Notes under the pieces: model-generated
What the model was told of the DNA's origin: nothing
Databases searched by the model: none
The model's input: the letters and a program-made list of their open reading frames with translations, nothing else
Assembly: GCF_933208505.1 (NCBI RefSeq)
Contig: NZ_CAKOEU010000001.1
Direction: 5' to 3' (one strand)
Length of the DNA stretch: 64,000 bases
From: Convivina praedatoris
Lineage (GTDB): Bacteria > Bacillota > Bacilli > Lactobacillales > Lactobacillaceae
In this document: piece after piece, positions 16,500-26,025 of the stretch
Layout of the letters: the number at the start of each line of letters is the position of its first letter
How positions within the stretch are numbered: the stretch's first letter is position 1
Made by a program: the position numbers and the translations under genes

Positions 16500-16904
16500 A
16501 TGGCAATTGATATACCAGCATTACTCCAAAAACACAGCCTAAAGGTAACACAGCAACGACTCGCGCTATTGGGATATCTAGTAACACACGAAACTCATCC
16601 AACCGCAGAGATGATTCATGCCGAATTGCCTGAAATTTCCTTAGCCACAATTTACAATACCCTCGATAAGTTAGTGGAGGTTGGTTTAGTCGTGATTATC
16701 GAAGGGACTGCCGATGGCAAACGTCATTACGATTTCTACGGTGAACCGCACTATCACATCATTAATACTAAAACCCAGGAAATATTTGACGCGAATAATT
16801 TTGACGTCCAGCCCCTCTTACAAGCAGGACGGGAAGCCACCGGTCTTGATATTACCGACTATCATATTGAGCTTTATGGGGTTGACCCTGATGATGCTAA
16901 ATAA
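16500..16904 (+). CDS. Fur family regulator, PerR-like, without cysteines
   Basis: A 134-residue Fur-family repressor with an N-terminal winged helix (LKVTQQRLALLGYLV, ISLATIYNTLDKL) and a C-terminal dimerisation domain. The regulatory metal ligands of PerR seem conserved as His33, Asp78, His84, His86 and Asp98. The protein contains no cysteine, so the CXXC structural zinc site of standard Fur and PerR proteins is absent. A PerR-like role in Mn/Fe-dependent peroxide sensing is inferred from the ligands, the PerR-like operators on both sides of the intergenic region, and the divergent metal transporters. Start supported by TTAGGAGG. Confidence 0.87.
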   Translation: MAIDIPALLQKHSLKVTQQRLALLGYLVTHETHPTAEMIHAELPEISLATIYNTLDKLVEVGLVVIIEGTADGKRHYDFYGEPHYHIINTKTQEIFDANNFDVQPLLQAGREATGLDITDYHIELYGVDPDDAK

Positions 16905-16943
16905 AAGCAAGCCCTTGGAGTAAAATTCAAGGGCTTGTTTTTA
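16905..16943 (+). terminator. Terminator of the PerR-like gene
   Basis: Stem GCAAGCCCTTG / CAAGGGCTTG followed by TTTTTATTT. Confidence 0.85.
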
Positions 16944-17063
16944 TTTAGAAAAGATGTAAATCACGCCCAGTATAACATTCAAATTCATAAATCTTTAGTC
17001 TCTTTATTTCGCTAACATGTTGTTAAAATGAAACCACCGTTAGGAAAAAAGGAGGAATTATCG

Positions 17064-18032
17064 ATGTCATCAGCTGATAAATTGAAAACCAGTCCCTTCC
17101 ACACAACTAAAACTGAGTATAAGTTCGTCTATACACTAGTTCTAGTTGGCTTAGCTAGTTTAGCCTTAGCAACTTTCTTTGATCCCCTGGTTAGTCAAAC
17201 TGTTATGAATCAAAATTCGATTTTTGGCAATATTTTCCAAAATTACGCTGATCAAGGTGCCAACATTGTCTTAATTGTTGCTTTTGAGGTACTGGCCTGG
17301 TTAGCCTGGCAGCAGATGTCTGATACTTTTCCCCGCTATTTATCAACTGGTGCTTTACTAAGCATGGCTTTTAATCAAATTTTAGCCGCTCTCCAGGATA
17401 TGCTCAGTTATACTTTTTCCATGATTCACAATCTTCAACATGGGATTCCCATGGGGGTTGCCAACAATACCGCAGCCGTTCAAAACTATCCCGAACCCCT
17501 ACGATGGGGTCTGGCCGTAGTGATGCTAGTGATTTTATCCTTTGTATTTCAACGTTGGATTAGTCATCGTAGCTTCCAAAAAAAAAACTATTTAACCCTA
17601 GCCGCTTTGGTCGGCATTGCCACCGTGTTTGTTGCGACCTCAACGGTGGGCGAAATGAAACTGCTCTGGGGACGCTACCGCCCCTATGAAATGACCGATA
17701 TTTTACATGGTTCTTTGGGCCATTTTACCCCTTGGTACCATCTAAATGGTAATACTCACCATAATTCTTTCCCTTCCGGACATACCATGTCAGGCTGGCT
17801 CTTCTTATATCTAACTTTTTTTGTACCGCGTAGCAACTACCCATGGCAAAAGCGACTGACCATTTTTGGCGTAACCATGGGCCTCTTAACTGCAATCAGT
17901 CGTGTCCGCATTGGTGCCCATTGGCTCAGTGATGTGACCGTCTCTAGTCTATTAGTTGGTCTAATGGTTTTTATTGCTAGTCGCATTCTACAAGCTCATT
18001 TTGTTGAAAATCAACCGATAAATAATCACTAA
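17064..18032 (+). CDS. PAP2 family membrane phosphatase
   Basis: A type 2 phosphatidic acid phosphatase-like membrane enzyme, probably acting on lipid phosphates such as undecaprenyl pyrophosphate or PG-phosphate. All three catalytic motifs are visible: K-x6-RP in KLLWGRYRPYE, PSGH in SFPSGHTMSG, and SR-x5-H-x3-D in SRVRIGAHWLSDV. Six membrane segments are predicted by eye. The start is the ATG of MSSADKLKT because AAGGAGG precedes it; the frame is open 36 bp further. The exact substrate cannot be told. Confidence 0.87.
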   Translation: MSSADKLKTSPFHTTKTEYKFVYTLVLVGLASLALATFFDPLVSQTVMNQNSIFGNIFQNYADQGANIVLIVAFEVLAWLAWQQMSDTFPRYLSTGALLSMAFNQILAALQDMLSYTFSMIHNLQHGIPMGVANNTAAVQNYPEPLRWGLAVVMLVILSFVFQRWISHRSFQKKNYLTLAALVGIATVFVATSTVGEMKLLWGRYRPYEMTDILHGSLGHFTPWYHLNGNTHHNSFPSGHTMSGWLFLYLTFFVPRSNYPWQKRLTIFGVTMGLLTAISRVRIGAHWLSDVTVSSLLVGLMVFIASRILQAHFVENQPINNH

Positions 18033-18033
18033 G

Positions 18034-18061
18034 CAAAAAAAGACCTTAACAGGTCTTTTTT
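18034..18061. terminator. Bidirectional terminator after the PAP2 gene
   Basis: AAAAAAAGACCT TAAC AGGTCTTTTTT, shared with the convergent minus-strand gene. Confidence 0.85.
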
Positions 18062-18521
18062 AGATTTCATCCATCTCATCCATGTTCATCACTCGGCGAT
18101 AAAAGATGGTATATGGTTCTTGAATTAAGGATTGCAAGCTTTCAAAAGTTTTACCAGTGACAAAGTCATTGACCGCTTTTTGGCTATCCCAGAAAGTCCA
18201 AATCACACCACTGGCCTTACCCTTAATATCACCGGCCATAACTGCATTATCCCCTAGCAATTTTTGAATCGTTTGGTCATTATCATGACTGTATTTAAAG
18301 TCAATTTGATAGACAAAGGTACCCGTTAAATCACTACCCAACTGTAAAGTCTGATATTGCAAGGGACTGCTAAAATTAGCGGTTGCTTGGGCGCCAGGTA
18401 ATAGTAAAACATTCATACCGTCCGCTTTTTTCAGAAGGAAGAAGTGCTTTGGATCAGCAGCTTGCCAATCTAATAATTGCTTTACGGGTTCGCTGGGTGA
18501 AAGAACGTAATTAATGGTCAT
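18060..18521 (-). CDS. HmoB-like / antibiotic-biosynthesis-monooxygenase-type protein, tentative
   Basis: A 153-residue soluble protein. The second half (SGVIWTFWDSQKAVNDFVTG and following) looks like a dimeric alpha-beta barrel domain of the ABM type, and the whole resembles the two-part layout of the haem-degrading monooxygenase HmoB by memory, but key haem ligands cannot be confirmed. It overlaps the preceding gene by 4 bp (ATGA) and is the last gene of a unit with a MoxR/VWA pair. Function should be treated as unknown. Confidence 0.55.
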   Translation of the reverse strand: MTINYVLSPSEPVKQLLDWQAADPKHFFLLKKADGMNVLLLPGAQATANFSSPLQYQTLQLGSDLTGTFVYQIDFKYSHDNDQTIQKLLGDNAVMAGDIKGKASGVIWTFWDSQKAVNDFVTGKTFESLQSLIQEPYTIFYRRVMNMDEMDEI

Positions 18522-18814
18522 AGAAAGGGCTCCTTTAATTTTTGAATGAGTAGCTGTGGTAAATAGGACTGAAAATCGGTAATAAAATGCTGTAGTTTCG
18601 AAAAAGAATTCAATTCAAGGGTGACATATTGATCAGAATATTGACTAATTTTTTGGGCAAAATCAATGTCTGCAACTGTAATAAAATCACTTCCATGATC
18701 CTCTTCCACTAAAATCCGCGCCCAATCATGTTCTAAAATCGCTTGGGCGCGGCGATAACGCTGGTCGCGCTTACTAATACTACGTAAATCATTTGGATTC
18801 AACACATTTGGCAT
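18518..18814 (-). CDS. Hypothetical protein, 98 aa, in the MoxR/VWA operon
   Basis: Not recognised. It is soluble, with no signal peptide, a basic N-terminal third (ISKRDQRYRRAQAILEHDWA) and predicted mixed alpha/beta content. It starts 2 bp after the VWA gene and overlaps the next gene, so it is translated with the MoxR/VWA pair and may be a specific partner. Confidence 0.6.
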   Translation of the reverse strand: MPNVLNPNDLRSISKRDQRYRRAQAILEHDWARILVEEDHGSDFITVADIDFAQKISQYSDQYVTLELNSFSKLQHFITDFQSYLPQLLIQKLKEPFL

Positions 18815-18816
18815 TC

Positions 18817-19977
18817 TTAGGCCTCCATTTGAATTACTTTTCCAATTACTGGATTAATACTGAGTTTTCCGCCCGCTGTTAAGACCCAGTATACGCGGTT
18901 AAAATGATAAGAATCAAGCTGCTTTTCACCGGCACCATCCGTAAAAATTACGACTACGGTCTCTTTTGGTTGACAGTGTTGCACTAGTAACCAGTCAAAA
19001 ATCGCTTGAAAAGCAGTTCCTCCGCCAGCTTGTCGTTGCCAAGTTTTAATGTTGTCGATGGGCTGTACTTGGGCATCAAAGCGACAACAGTGAACCTGTC
19101 CATTCAATTGTTTTTGGATTTGCTGGGCATAAGCTAAAAATGAGGCCACCTCGGTACTTGATACTGAAGCAGAATTATCAATAAAAATCCAAAGTTGCGC
19201 ACTTTGGCGGCTAATGTGACCAGGCAAGTCCATGCGATACGGTTGGCGTCGATTAAAGCGCGTATGAGTGTCCTTTAAAGTCAATGGTTCCTGGCTGAGG
19301 GCCAGAGACAGAATCCGGCGCCAAGAACGTCTTACCGGGCGTAATGATTGAACCTGCATTAAAACATCACTGGGAACCTCACCACGACCGGCACGTTTAG
19401 TATCTTCTTGAGCCTGACGTATAATATTGGTGAAATCTGTTTGCGCTTGAGCTAGCTGCCCATCCGCTTCCTGCCATCCTTGATGACTTTCGCCATGTTT
19501 TGAATCTGATTTGCTATCATTATCTAATAGATCGTTTAAAACTTGAATATAAACCTGCGAATCAGCCCGTGCTGGTAACATTTGTTTAAAGTTTTCAAAA
19601 ACCGTTTGCAGGGTAATTGCACCAGGAAGTTCCCCTAAACTATTGGGCAAATACTGATTAACAGCAATATCGGTGCCCCAATCAACAGCAGTTTGGCTTT
19701 GGCTAGCATGGCTATAACGAATCGGATGCTGCCAAATCAAGTGCAAAGCCTGATGAGCCAAGGCTTGAGCCATTTGGTCAGGCGTTTGATATTGCTTAAA
19801 ATATTTAGGATTATAATTCAAAATCCAGTGTTGCCCATTCCATCCCAGAGCAAAGGCCACTGTTAATTCAGGGCTAATTTGTCGGGGTAAGTGAATAATA
19901 ATGCTGCCATATAAAGGCGCTACATCTAAGAGGTTTTTAATTGCTGTTATCAATAATTTATCAGTTGAACTTTTCAT
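18817..19977 (-). CDS. DUF2201/VWA-like protein, partner of MoxR ATPase
   Basis: A 386-residue protein with an N-terminal putative metallopeptidase-like domain (DUF2201_N) and a C-terminal von Willebrand A domain with a MIDAS-like DNSAS (WIFIDNSASVSS) and a later Thr-Asp (IFTDGAGE). The expected HEXXH of the first domain reads His75-Gln-Ala-Leu-His79, so the catalytic Glu is replaced by Gln. Its ATG overlaps the moxR stop (TAATG). MoxR/VWA pairs generally act as chaperones for metal-cofactor insertion or complex assembly; the client here is unknown. Confidence 0.82.
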   Translation of the reverse strand: MKSSTDKLLITAIKNLLDVAPLYGSIIIHLPRQISPELTVAFALGWNGQHWILNYNPKYFKQYQTPDQMAQALAHQALHLIWQHPIRYSHASQSQTAVDWGTDIAVNQYLPNSLGELPGAITLQTVFENFKQMLPARADSQVYIQVLNDLLDNDSKSDSKHGESHQGWQEADGQLAQAQTDFTNIIRQAQEDTKRAGRGEVPSDVLMQVQSLRPVRRSWRRILSLALSQEPLTLKDTHTRFNRRQPYRMDLPGHISRQSAQLWIFIDNSASVSSTEVASFLAYAQQIQKQLNGQVHCCRFDAQVQPIDNIKTWQRQAGGGTAFQAIFDWLLVQHCQPKETVVVIFTDGAGEKQLDSYHFNRVYWVLTAGGKLSINPVIGKVIQMEA

Positions 19978-21116
19978 TAGCGAGTCGCAATATCCATAAT
20001 TTGTTGGTATAAAACATTGGCATAATGATCAGCCGAATGGTACAAATCATCTAACACGGGATCATTAACCAATTGTTGCACCACGGCGTATTGACTGTCA
20101 GGTGCCAACAATTCTAATAAAGCGCCATAGCGACCAGCATGGTCGTTTGTCGTAAGATCAGCCGTAGCCAAGATGGACTTCATGGCAGTTATTTTTTGAA
20201 TTTCAGTCATCTTTTGAAAACGCTGGCGAATTGCTTTGGGTAAACGTGGGCCCGCTGGCTGTCCACCAAAAACCTCTTGCGCAGTTAACAAGACCGCATT
20301 TTCCTGGAGAAAGCTAACCAACTGACTAGCAACTACTAAGCCAAGATCCCCAGCAAACAAATCAAAGGCCAAATCTTCCACCGTAGCAGATCCCAGCGCC
20401 TTTAGCTGTCCATAATTATCAGAAACTCGCTGCCAAGCCCTGGGCGTTGGATCTAAATCACCACTCCGATTTTTGGGGTAAAGTAACTCAGTATTCCCAG
20501 CAATAAAGCGACAAATCAGCGGATCAATATTGCCTTGCTGCGCCCACTGTAGCCAATCTTTAACGGAAACATCCATTACCAACCTCGTAGTTCGATCCTT
20601 TAAGGCCGCATCAGCTGCTTGGACTGTGTATTGATCATCTTCAAATCCTTCCATTGTGTCGTCAGGATTTTCTGCTAAAACCAAATGGGTATTTTTAGGT
20701 AATTTAATATCATTAATTCGTCGCTGTAGTACCAGGTTCATCAATTCTGCTTGAACAGCACTATTGCCCCGATTAAATTCATCTAAAAACCAGATAATCG
20801 ATTGCTGAGGATGCCTTTCGGCTTGCTCAATAATTTGAATCAGGGTGTGTGTATAGCCGAATTTAACATCCGCCAATTGACCATAATGCTTAGTTTGAAT
20901 CATATCTCCCTGATTCAAAGGTGGAATTGGCAAGGCTAAATCACCCTTTTCGGATAGTGAAACTACCGTGGTAAATAACTTAGCCTCCATTTTATGGGCT
21001 AAATCAGCTACTAATGCTGATTTCCCAATTCCGGCCTCACCAACGATGGTTGGCACGTGACCGGCCTTTAACACCACTGGCACAGCTGATAATAATTGTT
21101 GATAATTCAGGGACAT
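19977..21116 (-). CDS. MoxR-type AAA+ ATPase
   Basis: AAA_5 ATPase with Walker A GEAGIGKS near residue 25, Walker B IIWFLDEFNR and a sensor region (THLVLAENPDD). The first ATG with a good ribosome binding site (GAGGAGG) begins MSLNYQQLL; the frame is open 54 bp further upstream without one. 379 residues. It is the first gene of a four-gene unit with the VWA protein, a 98-residue protein and an HmoB-like protein. Confidence 0.87.
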   Translation of the reverse strand: MSLNYQQLLSAVPVVLKAGHVPTIVGEAGIGKSALVADLAHKMEAKLFTTVVSLSEKGDLALPIPPLNQGDMIQTKHYGQLADVKFGYTHTLIQIIEQAERHPQQSIIWFLDEFNRGNSAVQAELMNLVLQRRINDIKLPKNTHLVLAENPDDTMEGFEDDQYTVQAADAALKDRTTRLVMDVSVKDWLQWAQQGNIDPLICRFIAGNTELLYPKNRSGDLDPTPRAWQRVSDNYGQLKALGSATVEDLAFDLFAGDLGLVVASQLVSFLQENAVLLTAQEVFGGQPAGPRLPKAIRQRFQKMTEIQKITAMKSILATADLTTNDHAGRYGALLELLAPDSQYAVVQQLVNDPVLDDLYHSADHYANVLYQQIMDIATR

Positions 21117-21156
21117 AAACTCCTCCTCGCCTAATTTTACCGCTCTTTCATCCACA

Positions 21157-21200
21157 AAAAAATGACCCAATTAAAAATCTAATAATCGGGTCATTTTCTA
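21157..21200. terminator. Terminator after pbp2b
   Basis: Imperfect stem AAATGACCCAATTA / TAATCGGGTCATTT with T-runs on both strands, between the end of pbp2b and the start of the MoxR operon. Confidence 0.8.
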
Positions 21201-21202
21201 TT

Positions 21203-23245
21203 TTAAGATGGCTTTTGCATGACTGTGTCCCAGAAAGCATTGATAATTTCTGATGCAACACGGCCATTGGTTCCATCTAGGTAGCTATCCATGCCTGGAA
21301 TTGCCATGGCCATGGCAAATGGCTGACCTGGTACATAGACGACAATCGACTCTGTAAAGGTTGAATTACCGTTGGTTGTCGTTTCCGCCGTTCCAGTCTT
21401 AGCATAAACCCGTGGCTGCAAATTATGCACCCCACCACCAGTGTTATTGGGGTCAGTTCCATTGGCAACGCGCTCCATCCCCTTATGAATGACATTCCAC
21501 TGGTCGGCAGTTAACTGGACTTGACCTTGCAACTGGGGTGTTGCCGCCCAAACTTCTTTTTGGTGTTTGTTGCTAATATCATTTTGGAGGACTGATCCGA
21601 CCAAGTGCGGCCGAACCAGATAACCACCATTAGCAATCGTGGAAACATAGCGAGCCAACTGGAGAGTTGTATAGGAATCATACTGTCCAAAGGACTCATA
21701 TAGATACTTACCTTGAGCCTCGCCAGTGGTAGGTCCTCGATAACCGGCAGTTTCACCTTCGATATCAATACCAGTTTTTGTCCCCAAACCAAATTGAGCT
21801 AACCCATTTCGAAGGGTTTGGAAAGCATCACTATCCAATGCCAAATGCTCACCAGGCACGTAGGTTTGACCACCAATTTTCATTCCCAACTGAACAAAGT
21901 AAGTGTTAGAAGAACGCTCTAAGGCAGTCAAAGCATCAATGGCCGTTGGCGTACCAGCCTTGTTCCAGTAAGAAGTAATCACTGGGGTTCCGGCAATTTT
22001 AATCGCCTGATCATACATTGTATTATTGCTGGCAGTGATAATACCCTTTTGGAAGCCAGTGGCTAGGATAGCTGGCTTAACCACCGATCCCATAACAATC
22101 CCCTGATTAATATTTCCCAGCGGATTAGCCGTTTTCTTACCTGTCGACGAATCCCGATTAACCCCAGCCATGGCATAAATCCCACCAGTATATGGATTAA
22201 TTACGGTTGTATAAATTCCTTGCACATTACCACCAGGGATATTACTATCTAAAATTTGCTGAACTTTCTTCTGGAATTCAGAATTAATCGTTAGCTTCAA
22301 GCTATCACCGGCCTGTCCTTCGTACTTAACTTTACTGGTCTTAAGGCCGTTGGCATTACTAGTAATTAAGGTTTGCGAAGGAGAACCCTTCAAAATACTT
22401 TCATACTGTTTTTCTAAGGCATTGCTACCAACCGGTTCATTTTGCGAATAACCTTGAGCTAGTAAGGTGTGTAAACGATCAGCCGGCAAACCAGTCGCTT
22501 CATCCGTCACCGTTCCTACCAAAGGCTGGAAATCATCACCTTGCGGGTAATCACGAGTCCAACTGGAACCAATCTTCACTCCTGGGAAATCTCCGAGATG
22601 TTCACCAATTTCAGCTTGAGACTGATCACTAACGCCTGATTCTTGAATGAAGGTTGTTGACAAAGCGTAGGCCCCACTCATACGCTGAAAAATCATGGCC
22701 TGGTTGGCATCAACCTCTTTATCTAAGCCTTGTTGCTGAACATATTTAGACATGGCAGTATTCAATTGAGTCGTTGTCCAACTCTTGGAGGCTTTGGGAT
22801 ATTCTTTTTCAATAATTGCTTGGATCTTAGTAGCCTGCTTAGGATGGATCGTTAGATAATAATCAGCTTTAGAACGATCACTCAAGCGCTTAGTATCAAT
22901 AGTTAAATACTTAGAAAGACCTGCCGCAATTTTGGCAATTTGAGTCGACGTTGTTGCCTTTCCACGAGTGTAAGTCACAGCCGTTTGGGGTTTATTACCA
23001 GTAATCACACGGCCGGTTGTATCGTAAATAAGACCACGCGGGGAATTCCCCTTTTCAACAGTCTCATCACTACGCTTTACCTCGGCTTGAAAATCTGGCC
23101 CTTGTTTAATCGTTAAAAAAGCCAATTGCACCACTAAGAGTGCCATTAGCGCTAAAACAACCCCTAATAAGATTTTTAATCGGTTCGGTAAGTTAGCCCG
23201 TGCATCGTTTTTATTTCGGTTTTCTAAATAGGGATTAGGTTTCAT
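21203..23245 (-). CDS. Class B penicillin-binding protein (PBP2b type)
   Basis: A membrane-anchored DD-transpeptidase for peptidoglycan cross-linking. After a cytoplasmic N-terminus and one transmembrane helix (about residues 23-46) comes the PBP dimerisation domain, then the transpeptidase domain with SVVK (Ser387-Lys390), SSN (445-447) and KTG (616-618). Length 680 fits PBP2b/PenA of lactobacilli. No PASTA domains are present, so it is the elongation-type rather than the PBP2x division-type enzyme. It is alone in its unit and faces the yfhO gene divergently. Confidence 0.9.
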   Translation of the reverse strand: MKPNPYLENRNKNDARANLPNRLKILLGVVLALMALLVVQLAFLTIKQGPDFQAEVKRSDETVEKGNSPRGLIYDTTGRVITGNKPQTAVTYTRGKATTSTQIAKIAAGLSKYLTIDTKRLSDRSKADYYLTIHPKQATKIQAIIEKEYPKASKSWTTTQLNTAMSKYVQQQGLDKEVDANQAMIFQRMSGAYALSTTFIQESGVSDQSQAEIGEHLGDFPGVKIGSSWTRDYPQGDDFQPLVGTVTDEATGLPADRLHTLLAQGYSQNEPVGSNALEKQYESILKGSPSQTLITSNANGLKTSKVKYEGQAGDSLKLTINSEFQKKVQQILDSNIPGGNVQGIYTTVINPYTGGIYAMAGVNRDSSTGKKTANPLGNINQGIVMGSVVKPAILATGFQKGIITASNNTMYDQAIKIAGTPVITSYWNKAGTPTAIDALTALERSSNTYFVQLGMKIGGQTYVPGEHLALDSDAFQTLRNGLAQFGLGTKTGIDIEGETAGYRGPTTGEAQGKYLYESFGQYDSYTTLQLARYVSTIANGGYLVRPHLVGSVLQNDISNKHQKEVWAATPQLQGQVQLTADQWNVIHKGMERVANGTDPNNTGGGVHNLQPRVYAKTGTAETTTNGNSTFTESIVVYVPGQPFAMAMAIPGMDSYLDGTNGRVASEIINAFWDTVMQKPS

Positions 23246-23342
23246 GATTCCTCACCAAAAATTCGTGATAATAGTCCTATTTACCTTACCATAAATCCAA
23301 TTTTTGTCGCTAAAAAAAGGTAGTTTTTGGTATCCTAAACTC

Positions 23343-25973
23343 ATGCAAAAAATTAGTAAATTTACTCAAAAATACTTACTTTCCCCTTTAGCCATTTCTT
23401 TTTGGCTCCCAATCATTTTTATGACGGGCTATTTTGCCAATCGCGGAATGGCGCCCTTTGGCACTAGCACTATTTTAACCGTCGATCTCGGCCAGCAATA
23501 TATTGATCAATTTGCTGCTTTCAAAGCCGCCTTAGTAAATCATCCCAGTAGTTTTCTCTACTCCTTTAGTAGTGCCCTAGGTGGGGATATGTTGGGTGAA
23601 TGGGCCTATTACCTAATGAGTCCATTTAATATTATCTTCTTGTTTGTTAGCGATTTACAGTTACCTAGTGCAATTTTATGGGTAACCGTTTTTAAATTTG
23701 GTTTCGCCGGATTGAGCATGGCCTATCTCATTCAGCGACTAAAACTCCAACATAGCTACTATATTAGTCTTTTTGCCATCTCCTACCCCCTTAGCGGTTG
23801 GTTTATTGCCAATGATCTAAATTTACTATGGTTGGATACTGCAATCTTACTACCATTGTTAATTTTAGCCTTAGAGGCTCTCTTACGGGGTAAAAAGAGC
23901 TGGCCTTACAGTCTCCTCTTATTCCTAACCATCACTAGCAACTACTACATCGCCTTTATGGTGGTGATTTTCATCGTCTTATATACCCTCTGGCGCTTTC
24001 CTCAATTAGCCTACAAAAAAATAAAAATTCCTTTACTTTTCATTGGTCAAAGCGCCTTGGGTGGAGCCCTGTCAGCTTGGCTAATTTTACCAGCTTACTT
24101 TCAGCTCCAACAGGGAAAAATTGGTCATAATTCCGCTTGGAGCTTGGCTTTTGAAAATAATCCCTTACATCTACTGACTAAACTAATTCCCGGCAGCTTT
24201 GATTTTGAGCAAATGCAAAATGGACAGGCTAATATTTTTATCTCCGCCTTTGTTTTGGTAGCCTTGGGGGCTTTTGTTACCAATCGAACCATTTCTTATG
24301 TAAGCAAACTAACTGCACTACTCTTGTTAGCAATTCTTATCTTAGCAACCTGTTGGGCTCCACTAACTCTTGCCTTTCACGGTGGTCAGTATCCAGTCTG
24401 GTATCCTTACCGTTTTAGTTTCCTAATTAGTTTTTTCTTAATCTTCTTAGCTGCTTGGGGCTTTCGTCCCAATTGGCAACCGAGAATTCTCACCTGCTCC
24501 ATCTTATTTGCCATCGTTACCGCCATAACTCTATACGCCCTAAGCCAACTCAAACAGCTCAATTTTCTAACGAACAATAATATCTTAATTTTTTGGCTAT
24601 TGAGCTCAATTTGTATACTAGTCATTACCGCACCCATGCCCCATTACCTTCGTCTAGGATTACTGGCCTTCATTACTTGTGTCAGTCTGACTACTAATAT
24701 CTCCACCACTCTAAATAATTTTTCCTATATCAGTTTAAGTGATTACCAAACTACAATTACCGCCCTAAAAGCTGATAAAAATAAAATCCAGAGTGATCAG
24801 AGCTGGTATCGAGTTGGGCAAACCTATCAACGTACCCGCGGCGATAGTATGATGGAAGACTTTTATGGTGGCGGCCACTTCAGCTCCTTAATGCCCAATA
24901 AAACGGTTCAGTTCTATCAGGCCATGGGCCAACCAGAAGGTGATAATTTTGTTAATTATAGTAACGGTACTGTGTTAACCGACAATCTTTTGGGCTTTAA
25001 ATATTATTTCAGCCCTAGTCAGCAAATTAATAAAACGGAAGGGAGCCCTCAGAGTCGTAAAACAGGCTATCGGTCTGATTTCAGGCAATACCAACGATAT
25101 GCCCAGACTAGTACGACAACAATCTTCAAAAATCAGCAGGCTCTGCCCCTTGCTTTTGCAGCCAACCAACAAGTCTTACAAACTGATATCAACAGTGCCC
25201 TCCCAATTCAAAACCAAGTGCGTTTATGGCAATCCTTAACTGGCCGAAAAGATCAGCTAGTCAGGAAAGATGATTTTGATTTTGCCCAAGCTGATAATGT
25301 CAATCTACCAACCACCATCACCAATAGCCAATTAGAGAAACAAGATGCTAGTAAGCCTGGCTCACTAACATTAACGTTTACCCCTAAAACTAATGACCCC
25401 TATTACTTAACTCTAGGTGGTAATTTAAAAATAGAAAACTTTGATCTATTAATCAATGATCAAGTTATCACCCAATTTAGTTCATATCGAAATACCGTCA
25501 TTGTCAACTTAACTAATCAAGCAGCTGGTCAGGAACAAAAATTAACGATTCGACTTCGTAATGCTGCCAGTTTAACTCTCAGCAATGTTGCTCTATATCA
25601 CTTAAATCAGGAAGCAATTAACCAAGACGTCGCGCAATTAAAACAACATCCCCTAACCATTACCCAACGGACAGAAAATCGGATTATCGGTCACATCACC
25701 ACCACTACTGCTAAGCCAGTCATTATGACTTCTATTCCAGCAGCACCAGGTTGGCAGGTTAAAATTGATGGCCAAAAAGTTGCCACCAGCCAGGTTGGTA
25801 ATTTCCTATTAGCCATTAAAACTAAACCCGGTCGCCATCAAGTCCAATTTAGCTATACACCACCTTACCTATACTGGGGTTTAACCATTACTTTGTTTGG
25901 GTTCATCATTTTGGGTAGTCAAATTATAATCAGCCGACCATTCCCCCCGCTTGCAAGAATAGACTGGCCGTGA
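23343..25973 (+). CDS. YfhO family polytopic membrane protein
   Basis: An 876-residue protein with about 13 transmembrane segments in the first 480 residues, then a soluble extracellular region of about 370 residues and a last membrane helix near the C-terminus. The family signature is visible at TVDLGQQYIDQFAAFK and GDMLGEWAYYLMSPFN. YfhO proteins are GT-C-like; in Gram-positive bacteria some take part in glycosylation of teichoic acids. I use the ATG of MQKISKFTQ; a TTG 39 bp upstream is the only longer start. There is no strong ribosome binding site. Confidence 0.87.
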   Translation: MQKISKFTQKYLLSPLAISFWLPIIFMTGYFANRGMAPFGTSTILTVDLGQQYIDQFAAFKAALVNHPSSFLYSFSSALGGDMLGEWAYYLMSPFNIIFLFVSDLQLPSAILWVTVFKFGFAGLSMAYLIQRLKLQHSYYISLFAISYPLSGWFIANDLNLLWLDTAILLPLLILALEALLRGKKSWPYSLLLFLTITSNYYIAFMVVIFIVLYTLWRFPQLAYKKIKIPLLFIGQSALGGALSAWLILPAYFQLQQGKIGHNSAWSLAFENNPLHLLTKLIPGSFDFEQMQNGQANIFISAFVLVALGAFVTNRTISYVSKLTALLLLAILILATCWAPLTLAFHGGQYPVWYPYRFSFLISFFLIFLAAWGFRPNWQPRILTCSILFAIVTAITLYALSQLKQLNFLTNNNILIFWLLSSICILVITAPMPHYLRLGLLAFITCVSLTTNISTTLNNFSYISLSDYQTTITALKADKNKIQSDQSWYRVGQTYQRTRGDSMMEDFYGGGHFSSLMPNKTVQFYQAMGQPEGDNFVNYSNGTVLTDNLLGFKYYFSPSQQINKTEGSPQSRKTGYRSDFRQYQRYAQTSTTTIFKNQQALPLAFAANQQVLQTDINSALPIQNQVRLWQSLTGRKDQLVRKDDFDFAQADNVNLPTTITNSQLEKQDASKPGSLTLTFTPKTNDPYYLTLGGNLKIENFDLLINDQVITQFSSYRNTVIVNLTNQAAGQEQKLTIRLRNAASLTLSNVALYHLNQEAINQDVAQLKQHPLTITQRTENRIIGHITTTTAKPVIMTSIPAAPGWQVKIDGQKVATSQVGNFLLAIKTKPGRHQVQFSYTPPYLYWGLTITLFGFIILGSQIIISRPFPPLARIDWP

Positions 25974-25979
25974 TATATT
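25951..25979 (+). promoter_or_regulatory. greA promoter inside the end of yfhO
   Basis: TTGCAA, 17-nt spacer, TATATT, 47 bp before the greA start codon. It overlaps the last codons of the upstream gene. Confidence 0.65.
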
Positions 25980-26025
25980 CTTCTTGCTGTATCTAAGCGC
26001 ACCTGCGCATTGAAAGGACAATCTC

